From contig NZ_JBFDTP010000002.1 of assembly GCF_040719375.1 (NCBI RefSeq), positions 372,001 to 436,000 of the forward strand: a stretch of 64,000 nucleotides of DNA. The letters run 5' to 3'. The position numbers were made by a program, and so were the translations under genes. Positions 34,838 through 44,591 of this stretch are shown here, piece by piece (positions within the stretch are counted from its first letter, which is position 1; each line of letters starts with the position of its first letter). The DNA comes from Clostridium sp. AN503 (GTDB lineage: Bacteria > Bacillota > Clostridia > Lachnospirales > Lachnospiraceae). The notes under the pieces are model-generated. The model ran no database searches, was not told the DNA's origin, and saw nothing but the letters and a program-made list of their open reading frames with translations.

Positions 34838-35239
34838 ATGAAGAAAAGTGCGTGTTTAAACAGTGAGGTGTCCTATCTGATAGCAGATATGGGACATTTT
34901 GACCAGCTGACGATCAGCGATGCCGGACTGCCGGTGCCTGGGAATGTACAAAAGATCGACCTGGCGGTAACTTACGGAGTGCCCCGGTTTTTGGAAGTCC
35001 TGGAGGTGGTCTTGGGAGAACTGGACATACAGAAAGCGGTCATTGCGGAGGAACTGAAAGGATGCAACCGGGATATGTACGAGAGGCTGACGAAACGTCT
35101 GGCACAGGAAGCGGTGCAGATTCTTGAGGTTCCCCACGAAGAACTGAAACGGTTGTCGTCCGGGAGCCGGGCAGTGATCCGGACGGGGGAGTGTACGGCA
35201 TATTCTAATGTGATCCTGGAATCCAGAGTTTCTTTTTGA
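34838..35239 (+). CDS. rbsD: D-ribose pyranase RbsD
   Basis: A 133-residue protein of normal length. It starts with the family pattern SEVSYLIADMGHFDQLTISDAGLPVP, with the catalytic His in GHFD, and ends with RTGECTAYSNVILESRVSF. It interconverts pyranose and furanose forms of ribose or related sugars before phosphorylation. It lies between the isomerase-like gene and a dehydrogenase. Some homologs (FucU) act on fucose, but the start pattern is RbsD. Confidence 0.93.
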   Translation: MKKSACLNSEVSYLIADMGHFDQLTISDAGLPVPGNVQKIDLAVTYGVPRFLEVLEVVLGELDIQKAVIAEELKGCNRDMYERLTKRLAQEAVQILEVPHEELKRLSSGSRAVIRTGECTAYSNVILESRVSF

Positions 35240-35263
35240 CAAGGTAGAGAGAGGTGCAGAGAG

Positions 35264-36301
35264 ATGAAGAAATTGATGAGGGCAGCGGTATTTGAAGGAG
35301 AAGGGGTACTGAGCATAAAAGAAGTGCCGGTCCCTGTTATCCAAAAACCGGACGACCTGATCGTAGAAGTGGAGCTTTGTTCCATCTGCGGGACGGATGT
35401 CCATATCATGTCGGTGCCGCCTGCATACCAGGCCACGCCCGGAACGATCCTGGGACATGAGCTGATCGGCAGGGTCGTGCAGACCGGCGAAGGTGTGAAG
35501 ACAATGAAACCCGGTGACCGGGTGATCGTAAATCCCAATGATTATTGCGGGGTCTGTGAGTACTGCAAAAGGAACCTGCCCAATGAATGCGAACATATCA
35601 TTGCCATGGGAATTGACGCGGACGGTGGATTTGCAGAATATGTCCGTATGAGTGAAAAGGTTGCCTTTAAGGTGTCTCAGGAGCTTCCAGCAGAGCTGGC
35701 GGCTTTTGCAGAGCCGCTGGCCTGCCTGATGAATGGAATGAATAAGATCCGGGTCAATCCGGGAGAGAGCGTGACAGTCATCGGCGCCGGGCCGATCGGC
35801 CTGATGTTCTGTCAGGCGCTCAAGGCTTCCGGTGCCGGTCCCGTCATTGTGTCGGAGACGTCCAGGCTCCGCCGGGATTTTGCGAAAGCCTGTGGTGCGG
35901 ATTATGTGATCGATCCGCTGGAACAGGATCTGGCGGAGTTTGTGAAGCGTATTACCGGGATAGGCACGGACTATGCAGTGGACGTAGTTGGTTCGCAGAT
36001 GGAAGAATGCGTCCGCGTAGTGCGCAAAGGAGGAAAGGTGCTGCTGTTCGGAGTCAACAAAAATGCCCGTCCGGTGGTAAACCAGAGCGAGATCACCACA
36101 AAGGAAGTGACCGTTTATGGAACCTGGCTTGCCAATGCATCGTTCCCGGTAGCTGTAAAGATCCTGGAGAGCAGGAGCCTGGAGCTGGAAAAGCTGATCA
36201 CCCATACGCTTTCTCTGGAACAGCTGGCAGAGGGGATTGAGCTGCTGAAAAAGGGAGAAGCTGTGGAAGTGCTCATCGATTTAAAACGTCAGGTGGTTTG
36301 A
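35264..36301 (+). CDS. Zinc-dependent medium-chain dehydrogenase
   Basis: A 345-residue MDR enzyme. It has the catalytic zinc ligands in CSICGTDVH and GHELIG, the structural zinc set CGVCEYCKRNLPNEC, and the Rossmann motif VIGAGPIGLMFCQALKASG. It resembles sorbitol or threonine dehydrogenases and would oxidise an alcohol of the imported sugar with NAD(P). It lies in the middle of the ribose-type operon, 24 bases after rbsD. Confidence 0.9.
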   Translation: MKKLMRAAVFEGEGVLSIKEVPVPVIQKPDDLIVEVELCSICGTDVHIMSVPPAYQATPGTILGHELIGRVVQTGEGVKTMKPGDRVIVNPNDYCGVCEYCKRNLPNECEHIIAMGIDADGGFAEYVRMSEKVAFKVSQELPAELAAFAEPLACLMNGMNKIRVNPGESVTVIGAGPIGLMFCQALKASGAGPVIVSETSRLRRDFAKACGADYVIDPLEQDLAEFVKRITGIGTDYAVDVVGSQMEECVRVVRKGGKVLLFGVNKNARPVVNQSEITTKEVTVYGTWLANASFPVAVKILESRSLELEKLITHTLSLEQLAEGIELLKKGEAVEVLIDLKRQVV

Positions 36302-36330
36302 AACATACGAAAATAAGGGAGGAAAAGCGA

Positions 36331-37467
36331 GTGAAGACTTATTTGGAAGATAACACCATAAAAGGCCGGAGAGCGGAGATCGATATTAAGGTGAAACGCC
36401 TCCAGGACGCAATGCAGGACACGGGCCTTGATGCTGTCATGATCACAAAGAGCAATAATTTTGCGTGGATCACGGCGGGGGCGAGCAATATTATTACCCG
36501 ATACAGTGAAGTGGGAGCCACAACTGTAGTAGTCACGAAGGAAGGCGCCCGGTATATCCTGCTGAATGTGATTGAAGAACCGCGTGTGAGAGAGGAAGAA
36601 CATATAGAAGAACTGGGCTTTGAGGTGAAGACCCAGCCGTGGTACGAGAACCACAACCTGGAGTTTGTAAAGGAAATAACCGGGAACGGAGTATATGGAA
36701 GCGATATTCCATTTCCGGGGGCGTCCGATGCCGGTCATCTGATCGAGACCTGCCAGTACAGCTTGACGGATAATGATATTGCCCGCTATTTATACCTGGG
36801 TGAAACGTTCTCCAGAGCGCTTGAGGAGTGCCTGTCTGAGGTGAGGCCGGGAGATATGGAGCTGGATATCGCGGGAAGAATCAATGAAAAGCTCTGGAAA
36901 TATGATATTGACCCGGTCCTGTTCCTGGTGGCTGGTGATGAGCGGATCAACAAATACAGACACTGCATCCCCACTGGGAACTGCATCCGGGAACGCCTGA
37001 TGGTGTCCTGCAATGGGCGGTATAAAGGGCTGGTCACGAAAACCACTCGTTTTGTAACCTTTAAAAATGACGCTGCATTCCTGGAGCAATACGCGGCTAC
37101 GCTGGACATCGAAAACCAGATGATCGGAGCGACTGTGGCAGGAACAGACGATATCGTTCCCCACCGGCTGGCAAAGGAACTGTATGCACAGAAGGGATAT
37201 CCGGAGATGTGGAAGGTCCACCACCAGGGAGGACCGCAGGGATACAGCAATGGCTATTATCTGGTGACCGAGGAGAATCACGGGATCATCCAGAAGAACC
37301 AGTGTTACTGCTATAATCCGTCGATCACCGGGACTAAGACTGAGGATGGTTTTATCGTGACGGACGAGGGCCCGGTCATGATCACAAAACCGGTTCTTTT
37401 CCCGAAAATCCAGACGGAGATAAACGGCGCAGTGGTTGAACGTCCGGGAGTCCTGACGCTTGCCTGA
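36331..37467 (+). CDS. M24-family (creatinase/aminopeptidase P-like) protein lacking metal ligands
   Basis: A 378-residue protein with an N-terminal creatinase-like domain ([20 protein letters not shown]) and a C-terminal pita-bread fold. The metal-binding Asp residues of active M24 enzymes are replaced ([15 protein letters not shown] where two Asp are usual). HHQGGPQGY keeps the His, but the first Glu of the final pair is gone ([11 protein letters not shown]). It may be a creatinase-like C-N hydrolase that needs no metal, or a non-catalytic protein. The start is the GTG at 36331 after AAGGGAGG. Its presence in a sugar operon hints at an amine-linked sugar. Confidence 0.75.
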   Translation: MKTYLEDNTIKGRRAEIDIKVKRLQDAMQDTGLDAVMITKSNNFAWITAGASNIITRYSEVGATTVVVTKEGARYILLNVIEEPRVREEEHIEELGFEVKTQPWYENHNLEFVKEITGNGVYGSDIPFPGASDAGHLIETCQYSLTDNDIARYLYLGETFSRALEECLSEVRPGDMELDIAGRINEKLWKYDIDPVLFLVAGDERINKYRHCIPTGNCIRERLMVSCNGRYKGLVTKTTRFVTFKNDAAFLEQYAATLDIENQMIGATVAGTDDIVPHRLAKELYAQKGYPEMWKVHHQGGPQGYSNGYYLVTEENHGIIQKNQCYCYNPSITGTKTEDGFIVTDEGPVMITKPVLFPKIQTEINGAVVERPGVLTLA

Positions 37468-37487
37468 CCGGAGAGAGGAGGAACAGC

Positions 37488-38986
37488 ATGGGAGAGCAGA
37501 TCCTGAAACTGGAGAACATCTCCAAAGTCTTTCCGGGAGTAAAAGCGCTGGACAATGTGTCCTTTGAGCTGGAAAAAGGGGAAGTGCATGTACTGCTGGG
37601 AGAAAATGGCGCAGGAAAATCCACACTTATGAAGGTCCTGGCGGGCGTGTACAGACCGGACGGAGGATCGATCATTTATAAAGGAGAGAAGGTTGAGTTT
37701 TCCAATCCGAAGCAGGCACAGGAAAAACATATTGCGATCATATATCAGGAATTCAATCTGATGCCGAACCTTTCGGTGGCCCAGAATATCTTTTTGGGGA
37801 GAGAACCAAAAAACGCAGCGGGTCCATTGACAAGGCGAAACTCTGCGAGGAGGCGAGGAAGATGCTTCAGTTCCTTCAGGTGGATATCGACGTCAATGTC
37901 CGGGTAAGAGAGCTGGGGGTCGCGCAGCAGCAGCTGGTGGAGGTGGCAAAAGCCCTGTCTGTCAATGCAGAGATACTCATTATGGACGAGCCGACGGCTA
38001 CGCTCAGTGACCTGGAGATCGAACAGCTTTTCAAGACCATAAAGAGACTTCAAAAAGAACAGGTATCCATCATTTACATATCCCATCGCCTGCAGGAACT
38101 GAAGGTGGTAGGCAATCGGATCACGGTGCTCCGGGATGGAAAAAGCGTAGGGACAATACCTGCGGCGGACTGCCAGATTGACGACCTGATCGCAATGATG
38201 GTGGGGAGAAAACTGAAGAAGCAGCGGATCCGGGAGAATGATACGTCGCTGGAAGAGGACGCGCTTCGGGCAGAGCACATCTCAAACAGGAAGCTGCGTG
38301 ATGTGAGCCTGTACGTAAAGAAGGGTGAGATTGTAGGGCTTGCGGGACTGGTAGGCTCGGGAAGGACAGAGCTTGCTAATGCGGTCTATGGGATCGACCA
38401 CATTTCCGGAGGTACGCTGCAGGTGTTTGGAAAGGCGGTAAGCCGGCCCGTTCCTGCTCTGAGTATTAAAAACCATATGGGATTCATACCGGAAAACAGA
38501 AAAGAGGACGGTCTGGCGCTTGCCCTGAGCATCCAGAATAATATTATCTGTGCTTCCCTGAAAAAATTATTTCCCCGCGGATGGATTGACGAAAAACTGG
38601 AAAAGAACACGGCTCTGAAGCTGAGCCGGGATTTAAAGCTGAATACGGAAAATATGGGGACGCTGGCGCAAAACCTGTCAGGAGGCAACCAGCAGAAGGT
38701 GGTTCTGGCAAAGTGGCTCTGCACGGATTCTGATTTCCTGATTTTTGATGAACCCACGAGGGGTATTGACGTGGGGGCCAAAGAGGAGATTCACAACCTG
38801 ATCTGCGGACTGGCTTCAAATGGGGTTGGAATCCTGATGATCTCTTCCGATCTGCCGGAGATACTCACCCTTTCGGACCGCATCTATGTGATGCGGGAAG
38901 GACAGATCGTAAAAGAGCTTCCCGGAGTCGGGACTACGCAGGAAGATGTGATCGGCTATGCAGCGGGAAGGGGGGAAGCTGTTTGA
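37488..38986 (+). pseudogene. Ribose-type ABC transporter ATPase (RbsA-like), frameshifted
   Basis: The two halves of one two-domain ATPase lie in different frames. The first frame (37488-37907) has Walker [11 protein letters not shown] and runs correctly to NIFLGREPK. The second (open through 37862-38986) resumes as [20 protein letters not shown] and holds the first-domain Walker B LIMDEPTATLSD, and the second domain with LSGGNQQKVVLAK and LIFDEPTRGIDVG. The break is at six A (37808-37813) in the heptamer A AAA AAC, in the zero frame, so a -1 shift joins the parts exactly. It could be a real mutation, ribosomal or polymerase slippage, or a homopolymer sequencing error. Both permeases and the binding protein are intact. 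Confidence 0.8.
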
Positions 38987-39930
38987 AGCGGAAAAGTAAG
39001 TTGAGGACTATGGTTCCGGGAAGCGTATGGGCGACGCTTTTGATCATCCTGGTATTCTGGCTGATCTGCAAACCCGGTACATTCCTGACGGCGAAAAGTG
39101 CCGTGAATATTGCAAGACAAAGCTCATTTCTGGCGATCGTCTCCATTGGTTCGCTGCTGGCGATCATTACCGGGGGGATCGATCTGTCGCTGGGCGGGAT
39201 TATGTGCCTGTCAGGAGTCGTCACGGCAACCCTGGTCAAATTCCACGGCGTGGGAATGGTTCCTGCGATGCTGGTCGCACTGGCGGCGGGTACATCGATC
39301 GGTATGCTGAACGGCCTGATCATAGCAAAGAATAATGTGGCGCCGTTTATCATCACCCTGGCAACCTCCTTAGTGGCAGAGAGCCTGGCCCTTGTGGTAT
39401 CGAAAAGCCAAACGGTTTCGGTCAACACAGAGGAGTTCCGGGCGCTGGGCGGAGGCTCTTTAGGGCCAATTCCCTATTCTGTGCTGATCATGATCGCCAT
39501 TTACTGGGTGTTTCATTATCTGACCCAGCACAGGGCTTTTGGAACCTATGTCTATGCGATCGGAGGGAATGAAAACGCAGCACATTTGACCGGGATCCAG
39601 GTGGAAAAGGTGAAATTCCTGGTGTACACCCTTGGTGGGTTTGTGGCGGCGCTTGCCGGTATCATCCTGGCTTCCAGGCTGGGCAGCGCCAACCCGGGAC
39701 AGGGGGAAGGATATGAGTTTTACGGGATTGCCAGTGCAGTGGTTGGCGGGGCTTCTATGGCAGGCGGGACCGGTACGGTCTGGCGGACGCTGCTGGGGGT
39801 ACTGATCATCAGCATATTAAGAAGCGGTTTAAATATTGCGGGACTGCCTAATTCCCTTCAAATGATCGTATTGGGACTTGTGATTGTAGGTGTGGTTATA
39901 ATCGATGTGCTGAGCAGGAGGGACAAATAA
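38983..39930 (+). CDS. Ribose-type ABC transporter permease
   Basis: A 315-residue CUT2 permease with about eight to ten hydrophobic segments and family blocks GGIDLSLGGIMCLSG, NGLIIAKNNVAPFIITLAT and AVVGGASMAGGTGTV. It starts at TTG 38983, overlapping the ATPase stop, with GGGGGGAAGCTG as ribosome site. It forms a heterodimeric channel with the next permease. Confidence 0.9.
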   Translation: MKRKSKLRTMVPGSVWATLLIILVFWLICKPGTFLTAKSAVNIARQSSFLAIVSIGSLLAIITGGIDLSLGGIMCLSGVVTATLVKFHGVGMVPAMLVALAAGTSIGMLNGLIIAKNNVAPFIITLATSLVAESLALVVSKSQTVSVNTEEFRALGGGSLGPIPYSVLIMIAIYWVFHYLTQHRAFGTYVYAIGGNENAAHLTGIQVEKVKFLVYTLGGFVAALAGIILASRLGSANPGQGEGYEFYGIASAVVGGASMAGGTGTVWRTLLGVLIISILRSGLNIAGLPNSLQMIVLGLVIVGVVIIDVLSRRDK

Positions 39931-40874
39931 TGAAAGATAGAATAAAACTTTCGGAAACATTTTCCCGTGTGATGGCGCTTATGATTATTTTTGTACTGCT
40001 GAGCGTGGTGTGCCCGAACTTCCTTGCTGTGAAGAACCTGCTCAATATCTGCAACCAGGCTTCTTTAAATGTATTTATCGCCATCGGTATGACGATGACC
40101 ATGCTGATCGGGGGGATCGATTTGTCTGTGGGTTCGGTCCTCGCCCTGACCTCGGTGGTGGCGGCACGCCTGTTTGTGAGCGGAGACCCAATGGAAATGC
40201 TGCTGGGCGTTGTTCTGGCTCTGGTGCTGGGGCTGGCTTTGGGGGCTGTGAGCGGAACTCTGACTGCATATTTAAGCCTGCCGGCGTTCCTGGTCACATT
40301 TGGCATGTCGCAGGTGGCGAGAGGTCTGGCCTACCTGTATATGAACGGCAATATATTCAACAAATTTGACCAGAAGTTTCTGGTGATCGGTAAAGGAAAG
40401 GTTTTTGGCATTCCCATGCCGATCCTGGTCGCGGTGGCGGCGCTGACGGTTATGGGGATCATTTTAAAAAAGACCGTTGTGGGGAGAAGGATCTATACGG
40501 TGGGATCAAATCCCAGTATGGCAAAGTATTCGGGAATCTATAACAATCGGGTGGTGGTGCTCAGTTATGCCATATCAGGATTTTTTGCAGCGCTTGCCGG
40601 ATTGATCTATATTTCCCGGCTGGATGCGGCGGAGGCGACAATTGGTACCAGCTTTGCCAACAATGCGATCGCGGCGGCGGCTATCGGCGGCATTTCATTT
40701 TCAGGAGGAAAGGGCAATGTGCTGGGCACAGTCATTGGAGCGCTGCTTCTCACGCTCATCCAGAATGGGATGAACCAGTTGGGTATCACTACGGAATATC
40801 AGAGCCTGGTTACAGGAATGGTGATCATCGTTGCGGTGCTGCTGGACCGGAAGTCCGTAAAGCTTGCAAGATAA
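39930..40874 (+). CDS. Ribose-type ABC transporter permease
   Basis: A 314-residue CUT2 permease, paralogous to the preceding one: GGIDLSVGSVLALTSVVAA, LPAFLVTFGMSQVARGLAY, AAAIGGISFSGGKGNVLG. It overlaps the previous stop by one base (TAATG). Two distinct permeases instead of one RbsC suggest a heterodimer, as in some AI-2, rhamnose or autoinducer-like systems. Confidence 0.92.
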   Translation: MKDRIKLSETFSRVMALMIIFVLLSVVCPNFLAVKNLLNICNQASLNVFIAIGMTMTMLIGGIDLSVGSVLALTSVVAARLFVSGDPMEMLLGVVLALVLGLALGAVSGTLTAYLSLPAFLVTFGMSQVARGLAYLYMNGNIFNKFDQKFLVIGKGKVFGIPMPILVAVAALTVMGIILKKTVVGRRIYTVGSNPSMAKYSGIYNNRVVVLSYAISGFFAALAGLIYISRLDAAEATIGTSFANNAIAAAAIGGISFSGGKGNVLGTVIGALLLTLIQNGMNQLGITTEYQSLVTGMVIIVAVLLDRKSVKLAR

Positions 40875-40936
40875 CTTTAGGAACATGAACCCTGGGACGT
40901 GGGTTGATGAATAAAAAAAGAAAACGGAGGAGCAAC

Positions 40937-41977
40937 ATGAAAAAAAGACAGTTTAGTTTGATGATGGCACTGGTGATGACGGCATCTCTGGCAATCGGAT
41001 GCAGCAAACCGGAAAGTAAACCGGAGAGCAAAGCGGCTGCGGAAACGGCAGCGGCTGCGGCAGGGGAAACAGCTCAGAAGGAACAGGCTCCGGAAGAACA
41101 AAAAGAGGCTTATAGAATTGCGGTTATGGTAAAGGATTCTACAACGCCGTTCTGGCGTTATCTGGTATCGGGGGCGAAGGATGTCGGCGACGAGCTGGGT
41201 GTGGAAGTGATCGAGTATGCGCCCATGGAAGCGCAGAACCTGGACGAACAGGTGAAGCAGGTGGAAGATGCGATCCAGGCAGGTGTGGATGCAATCTGTA
41301 TCGCTCCGGTTGATTCAGATGGGATCGTACCAGTCCTGGAAGAAGCCAACGAAGCCGGTATTCCTGTGATCACGACCAATACCAAGGCCAATGGCGGCAA
41401 GATCGAGACCTTTGTAGGCGTAGACAACTATGAAGCGGCCAAGACCCTGGCGTCTTATATGGTAGAGCAGCTGGGTGGTTCCGGAAACGTCGTGATCATA
41501 GAAGGGAATCCGGCGGGACAGACCAGCCAGGACCGTGTCAAAGGCTTTGAGGAAGTCATTGCAACCCATCCGGATATCAAGCTCCAGGTATCCCAGCCTG
41601 GCAACTTCAAGAGAGACGAAGCCATGACGATCATGGAAAACCTGATCCAGTCCAATCCGGATATTGATGCAGTCCTTGCGCTGAACGATGAGATGGCGCT
41701 GGGAGCCTGGCAGGCGCTTGACGAGGCGGGCAAGGCTGATGTGCTGGTGACTGGTTTTGACGGTGCGCTGGAAGGGCTTCAGGCAATCCTGGATGGAAAA
41801 ATGTACGCGTCTATGAACCAGGATGCATTCGCCCAGGGAGGGGAAGCAGTCCGGGCGGCAGTAGAAGTATTAAATGGAAATACGATAGATGAATGGATCC
41901 GGGTAGGCGGCGAGGTATGCGATAAGGATAATGCACAGGGCCTGATCGACTATTTTGCAGAGCACGGGTTCCAGTAA
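40937..41977 (+). CDS. Ribose-type ABC transporter substrate-binding lipoprotein
   Basis: A 346-residue binding protein of the RbsB class. The lipobox ends at Cys22 (SLAIGC) and is followed by a Lys/Glu/Ala-rich linker. The mature fold starts YRIAVMVKDSTTPFWRYLVS and has GVDAICIAPVDSDGIVPVLE and DAVLALNDEMALGAWQAL. The start is the ATG at 40937 after CGGAGG, not the upstream in-frame ATGs. It delivers the sugar to the two permeases. Confidence 0.93.
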   Translation: MKKRQFSLMMALVMTASLAIGCSKPESKPESKAAAETAAAAAGETAQKEQAPEEQKEAYRIAVMVKDSTTPFWRYLVSGAKDVGDELGVEVIEYAPMEAQNLDEQVKQVEDAIQAGVDAICIAPVDSDGIVPVLEEANEAGIPVITTNTKANGGKIETFVGVDNYEAAKTLASYMVEQLGGSGNVVIIEGNPAGQTSQDRVKGFEEVIATHPDIKLQVSQPGNFKRDEAMTIMENLIQSNPDIDAVLALNDEMALGAWQALDEAGKADVLVTGFDGALEGLQAILDGKMYASMNQDAFAQGGEAVRAAVEVLNGNTIDEWIRVGGEVCDKDNAQGLIDYFAEHGFQ

Positions 41978-42037
41978 GCCGGTTAGGCGGCGCCTCGCAT
42001 GAATATGCGGGGGCGTCCGTATCAGAAAGGACTGGGT

Positions 42038-43039
42038 ATGATCAAGATAGGAATAGCAGGATGCGGAAAGATCGCACAGGTCCGGCATCTGCCGGAGATC
42101 GCAGCAAACGAAAAAGCGCTTTTGGCGGGGGTATATGACCGGAATGGCCGGCGGGCTGCGGAGATGGCAGCGCAGTACGATACAAAGCAGTACGCTACAT
42201 ATGAGGAAATGCTGGAGGACCCGGCTGTGGATGCGGTTTGTGTCTGTGTGGCAAACAAAAACCATGCGGAATTTACGGTGAAAGCGCTGGAACATGGCAA
42301 GCATGTGCTGTGTGAGAAGCCAATGGCAGTCACCAGGGAAGAGTGCAGATCGATGCTGACAGCTCAGGAAAAGAGCAGAAAAACGTTGATGATCGCACAG
42401 AACCAGAGGTTTGCAAAGGCCCATGTGCTGGCAAAGGAGCTTCTTTTAAGAGGCGAGATCGGTAAACTCCTGACTTTTAAAACTTCATTTGCCCACAGCG
42501 GGCCGGAGAACTGGAGCGTTGTAAAGGGCGGGCAGACATGGTTTTTTGATGATGCAGAGGCTGGCTTTGGAGTGATGGCGGATCTGGGAATCCATAAGAT
42601 CGATGTGATCCGTTTTATAACAGGATGTGATATTGCAGAGAGCCGCCTGTGGAGAGGCACTCTGCACAAAACAGATGCAGAGGGGGAGAAGATCAGTCTG
42701 GATGATAATATGATCTGCTTATGCACGTTGAAAAACGGAGCGGCCGGGACGGTTACGGTAAGCTGGACCTGTTATGGTGCGGAAGATAATTCAACGGTTT
42801 TATATGGTACAGAAGGTGTTATCAAAATATATATGGATGATGCATATCCGCTGATCGTCGAAAAGAAAGACGGAACGCGTGTCCTCTATGAAACAGAGGG
42901 GATACAGACCAATGTGAACCAGACCAGGTCCGGGGTAATGGATGAATTTGTAGAAAGCCTTTCTGCGGAGAGAAAACCGGAAGCGGACGGACAGGATGTG
43001 ATGAAGTCCATGAACGTGATCTTTGATGCTGTGGAGTGA
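42038..43039 (+). CDS. Gfo/Idh/MocA-family oxidoreductase
   Basis: A 333-residue dehydrogenase with the N-terminal Rossmann motif IGIAGCGKIAQVRHL, the catalytic-block VLCEKPMAVTREEC and the substrate-domain DLGIHKIDVIRF. The start is the ATG at 42038 after AAAGGACT. It is the last gene of the ribose-type operon. It likely oxidises or reduces a sugar ring carbon or a sugar alcohol (inositol-like) derived from the imported compound. Confidence 0.92.
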   Translation: MIKIGIAGCGKIAQVRHLPEIAANEKALLAGVYDRNGRRAAEMAAQYDTKQYATYEEMLEDPAVDAVCVCVANKNHAEFTVKALEHGKHVLCEKPMAVTREECRSMLTAQEKSRKTLMIAQNQRFAKAHVLAKELLLRGEIGKLLTFKTSFAHSGPENWSVVKGGQTWFFDDAEAGFGVMADLGIHKIDVIRFITGCDIAESRLWRGTLHKTDAEGEKISLDDNMICLCTLKNGAAGTVTVSWTCYGAEDNSTVLYGTEGVIKIYMDDAYPLIVEKKDGTRVLYETEGIQTNVNQTRSGVMDEFVESLSAERKPEADGQDVMKSMNVIFDAVE

Positions 43040-43216
43040 CCAGTGCCAGGTGTTTTCCATATTATTGGTAAAATCAGCATGTCTTTTGCCTCCGATTTAT
43101 GGTATAGTAATAGAAAGTACCAGGAAATCAGGAGGCAAAATACTATGAGATGAACCATAACCGTAATAGATAAGGATGGAAATGAGAAGGCATCTGCCAC
43201 CGGCAGCCAGCAGGCT

Positions 43217-43939
43217 GTGCTTGCATGGAAAGGCGTATATGAGGAGGGCGACAGCATCCGCTTCACCCTGCCGGAGAAAAATGCTTACTATGTTTTAAAG
43301 GTAGATGACACCATGGAGGAGTCCTTTATCTATAGCACAGAACAGGAGCTTACCTATCATATCCCGTTCCATGAGAAAAAGACTTCCTTCAATCCCAAGG
43401 CGTTTACCGGCGAGCTTCACTATCTCAGCGTCCGCTGCGCCATGGAGGCGGAGTGCACGGCATACCGGAACCTTGCGCGGAATGCGGCGGACCAGCATGA
43501 GGCGTGCGGCTATTATCCTCACGCCAGCGCCAATGTGGAGACCAGAGGCGAGGCGGTGTTTGCAGCCAGGAATGCCATCGACGGCGTTGTGGCGAACCTG
43601 TCCCACGGCAACTGGCCCTATGAGTCCTGGGGGATCAACCGGCAGGATGACGCGGAGTTCAAGCTGGATTTTGGCAGGCCCGTGGATTTTGACCAGATCG
43701 TGCTTTATACCAGGGCAGATTTCCCGCATGACAACTGGTGGGAGCAGGTGACCCTTACTTTTTCGGACGGCACCAGCGAGACTGTGCAGCTGGAAAAGAG
43801 CCTGGAGCCGCACTATATCCGGATCGAGAAAAAGGGGATTACCTGGCTTACGTTTGGGAAGCTTATCAAAGCGGATGATCCGTCGCCGTTCCCTGCACTG
43901 ACGCAGATCGAAGTGTATGGATGGGAAAGCAGGGAATAG
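43217..43939 (+). CDS. Discoidin (F5/8 type C)-like carbohydrate-binding protein, 5' end interrupted
   Basis: A 240-residue soluble protein. Its second half (about 95-238) looks like a discoidin jelly-roll: DGVVANLSHG, ESWGINRQDDAEFKLDFGRPV, DFDQIVLYTRADFPHDNWW. A good ribosome site (CAGGAGGC) precedes an ATG at 43145 in the same frame, but the third codon is TGA (43151-43153). The true start was probably 43145 and the first codons now carry a nonsense change. Translation may resume at GTG 43217 or elsewhere, or the gene may be dying. No signal peptide is seen. Confidence 0.65.
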   Translation: MLAWKGVYEEGDSIRFTLPEKNAYYVLKVDDTMEESFIYSTEQELTYHIPFHEKKTSFNPKAFTGELHYLSVRCAMEAECTAYRNLARNAADQHEACGYYPHASANVETRGEAVFAARNAIDGVVANLSHGNWPYESWGINRQDDAEFKLDFGRPVDFDQIVLYTRADFPHDNWWEQVTLTFSDGTSETVQLEKSLEPHYIRIEKKGITWLTFGKLIKADDPSPFPALTQIEVYGWESRE

Positions 43940-43941
43940 CC

Positions 43942-44442
43942 ATGAGAGAAAAACTGACCCAGAATGATATCCAGAAGATCCGGGAGGAGATCGAGCACCG
44001 TAAGCTGGTGGTGCGCCAGGAGTGTTTGGAGGCGGTCAAGGAAGCCCGTGCCCATGGAGATCTGAGCGAGAACTTTGAGTACCATGCCGCGAAGCGGGAA
44101 AAGAACCAGAATGAGAGCCGGATCCGTTATCTGGAGAATATGCTGAAGAATGCGATCGTCATATCCGATGCCTCCAAGGATGATGAGGTAGGGCTCAACA
44201 AGGCTGTGACCCTCTATATGGAGGATGACGACGAGGAAGAAGTGTACAAGCTGGTTACAAGCATCCGCGGCAACTCCATGAACAACATGGTCAGCGTAGA
44301 GTCGCCGCTGGGGAAGGCTATCCTGCGCCACAAAGTAGGTGACCGGGTGCTGGTGAAAGCAAATGACACTTACAGCTATTATGTGACGGTCCGCAAGATC
44401 GAGGCTGTCAGCGATGAGGACGACCAGATACGCAGATTTTAA
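43942..44442 (+). CDS. GreA/GreB-family transcription elongation factor
   Basis: A 166-residue Gre factor: an N-terminal coiled coil (about 5-80) with the tip motif ARAHGDLSENFEYHAAKREK, where the acidic tip residues lie, and a C-terminal FKBP-like domain (VESPLGKAILRHKVGDRVLV). Gre factors enter the RNA polymerase channel and stimulate cleavage of backtracked RNA. Start taken at the ATG at 43942; a start at 43921 overlapping the previous gene is possible. Confidence 0.88.
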   Translation: MREKLTQNDIQKIREEIEHRKLVVRQECLEAVKEARAHGDLSENFEYHAAKREKNQNESRIRYLENMLKNAIVISDASKDDEVGLNKAVTLYMEDDDEEEVYKLVTSIRGNSMNNMVSVESPLGKAILRHKVGDRVLVKANDTYSYYVTVRKIEAVSDEDDQIRRF

Positions 44443-44498
44443 AATGATAGAAGATGAGCCGTCCTGAACAGTTAGGATATAAGAATATGCACAAGATC

Positions 44499-44549
44499 AC
44501 AGTTCCGAGGCCTGGGATAGATTCCTTAGCCCCGGAACTGTTTTGTTTT
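44499..44549 (+). terminator. Intrinsic terminator after the Gre-factor gene
   Basis: ACAGTTCCG (44499-44507) pairs with CGGAACTGT (44533-44541) with inner pairing, followed by TTTTGTTTT. Confidence 0.85.
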
Positions 44550-44591
44550 CTGGAGAGATTGTTTCTGAAGAAATGTTTTGAAAAGTTTCTG

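Noticed and set aside
34856..36205. A 449-codon open frame on the minus strand opposite rbsD and the zinc dehydrogenase
   Set aside because: It is fully antisense to two clear genes, has no ribosome site, and its His/Pro/Arg-rich sequence looks like a codon-bias shadow.
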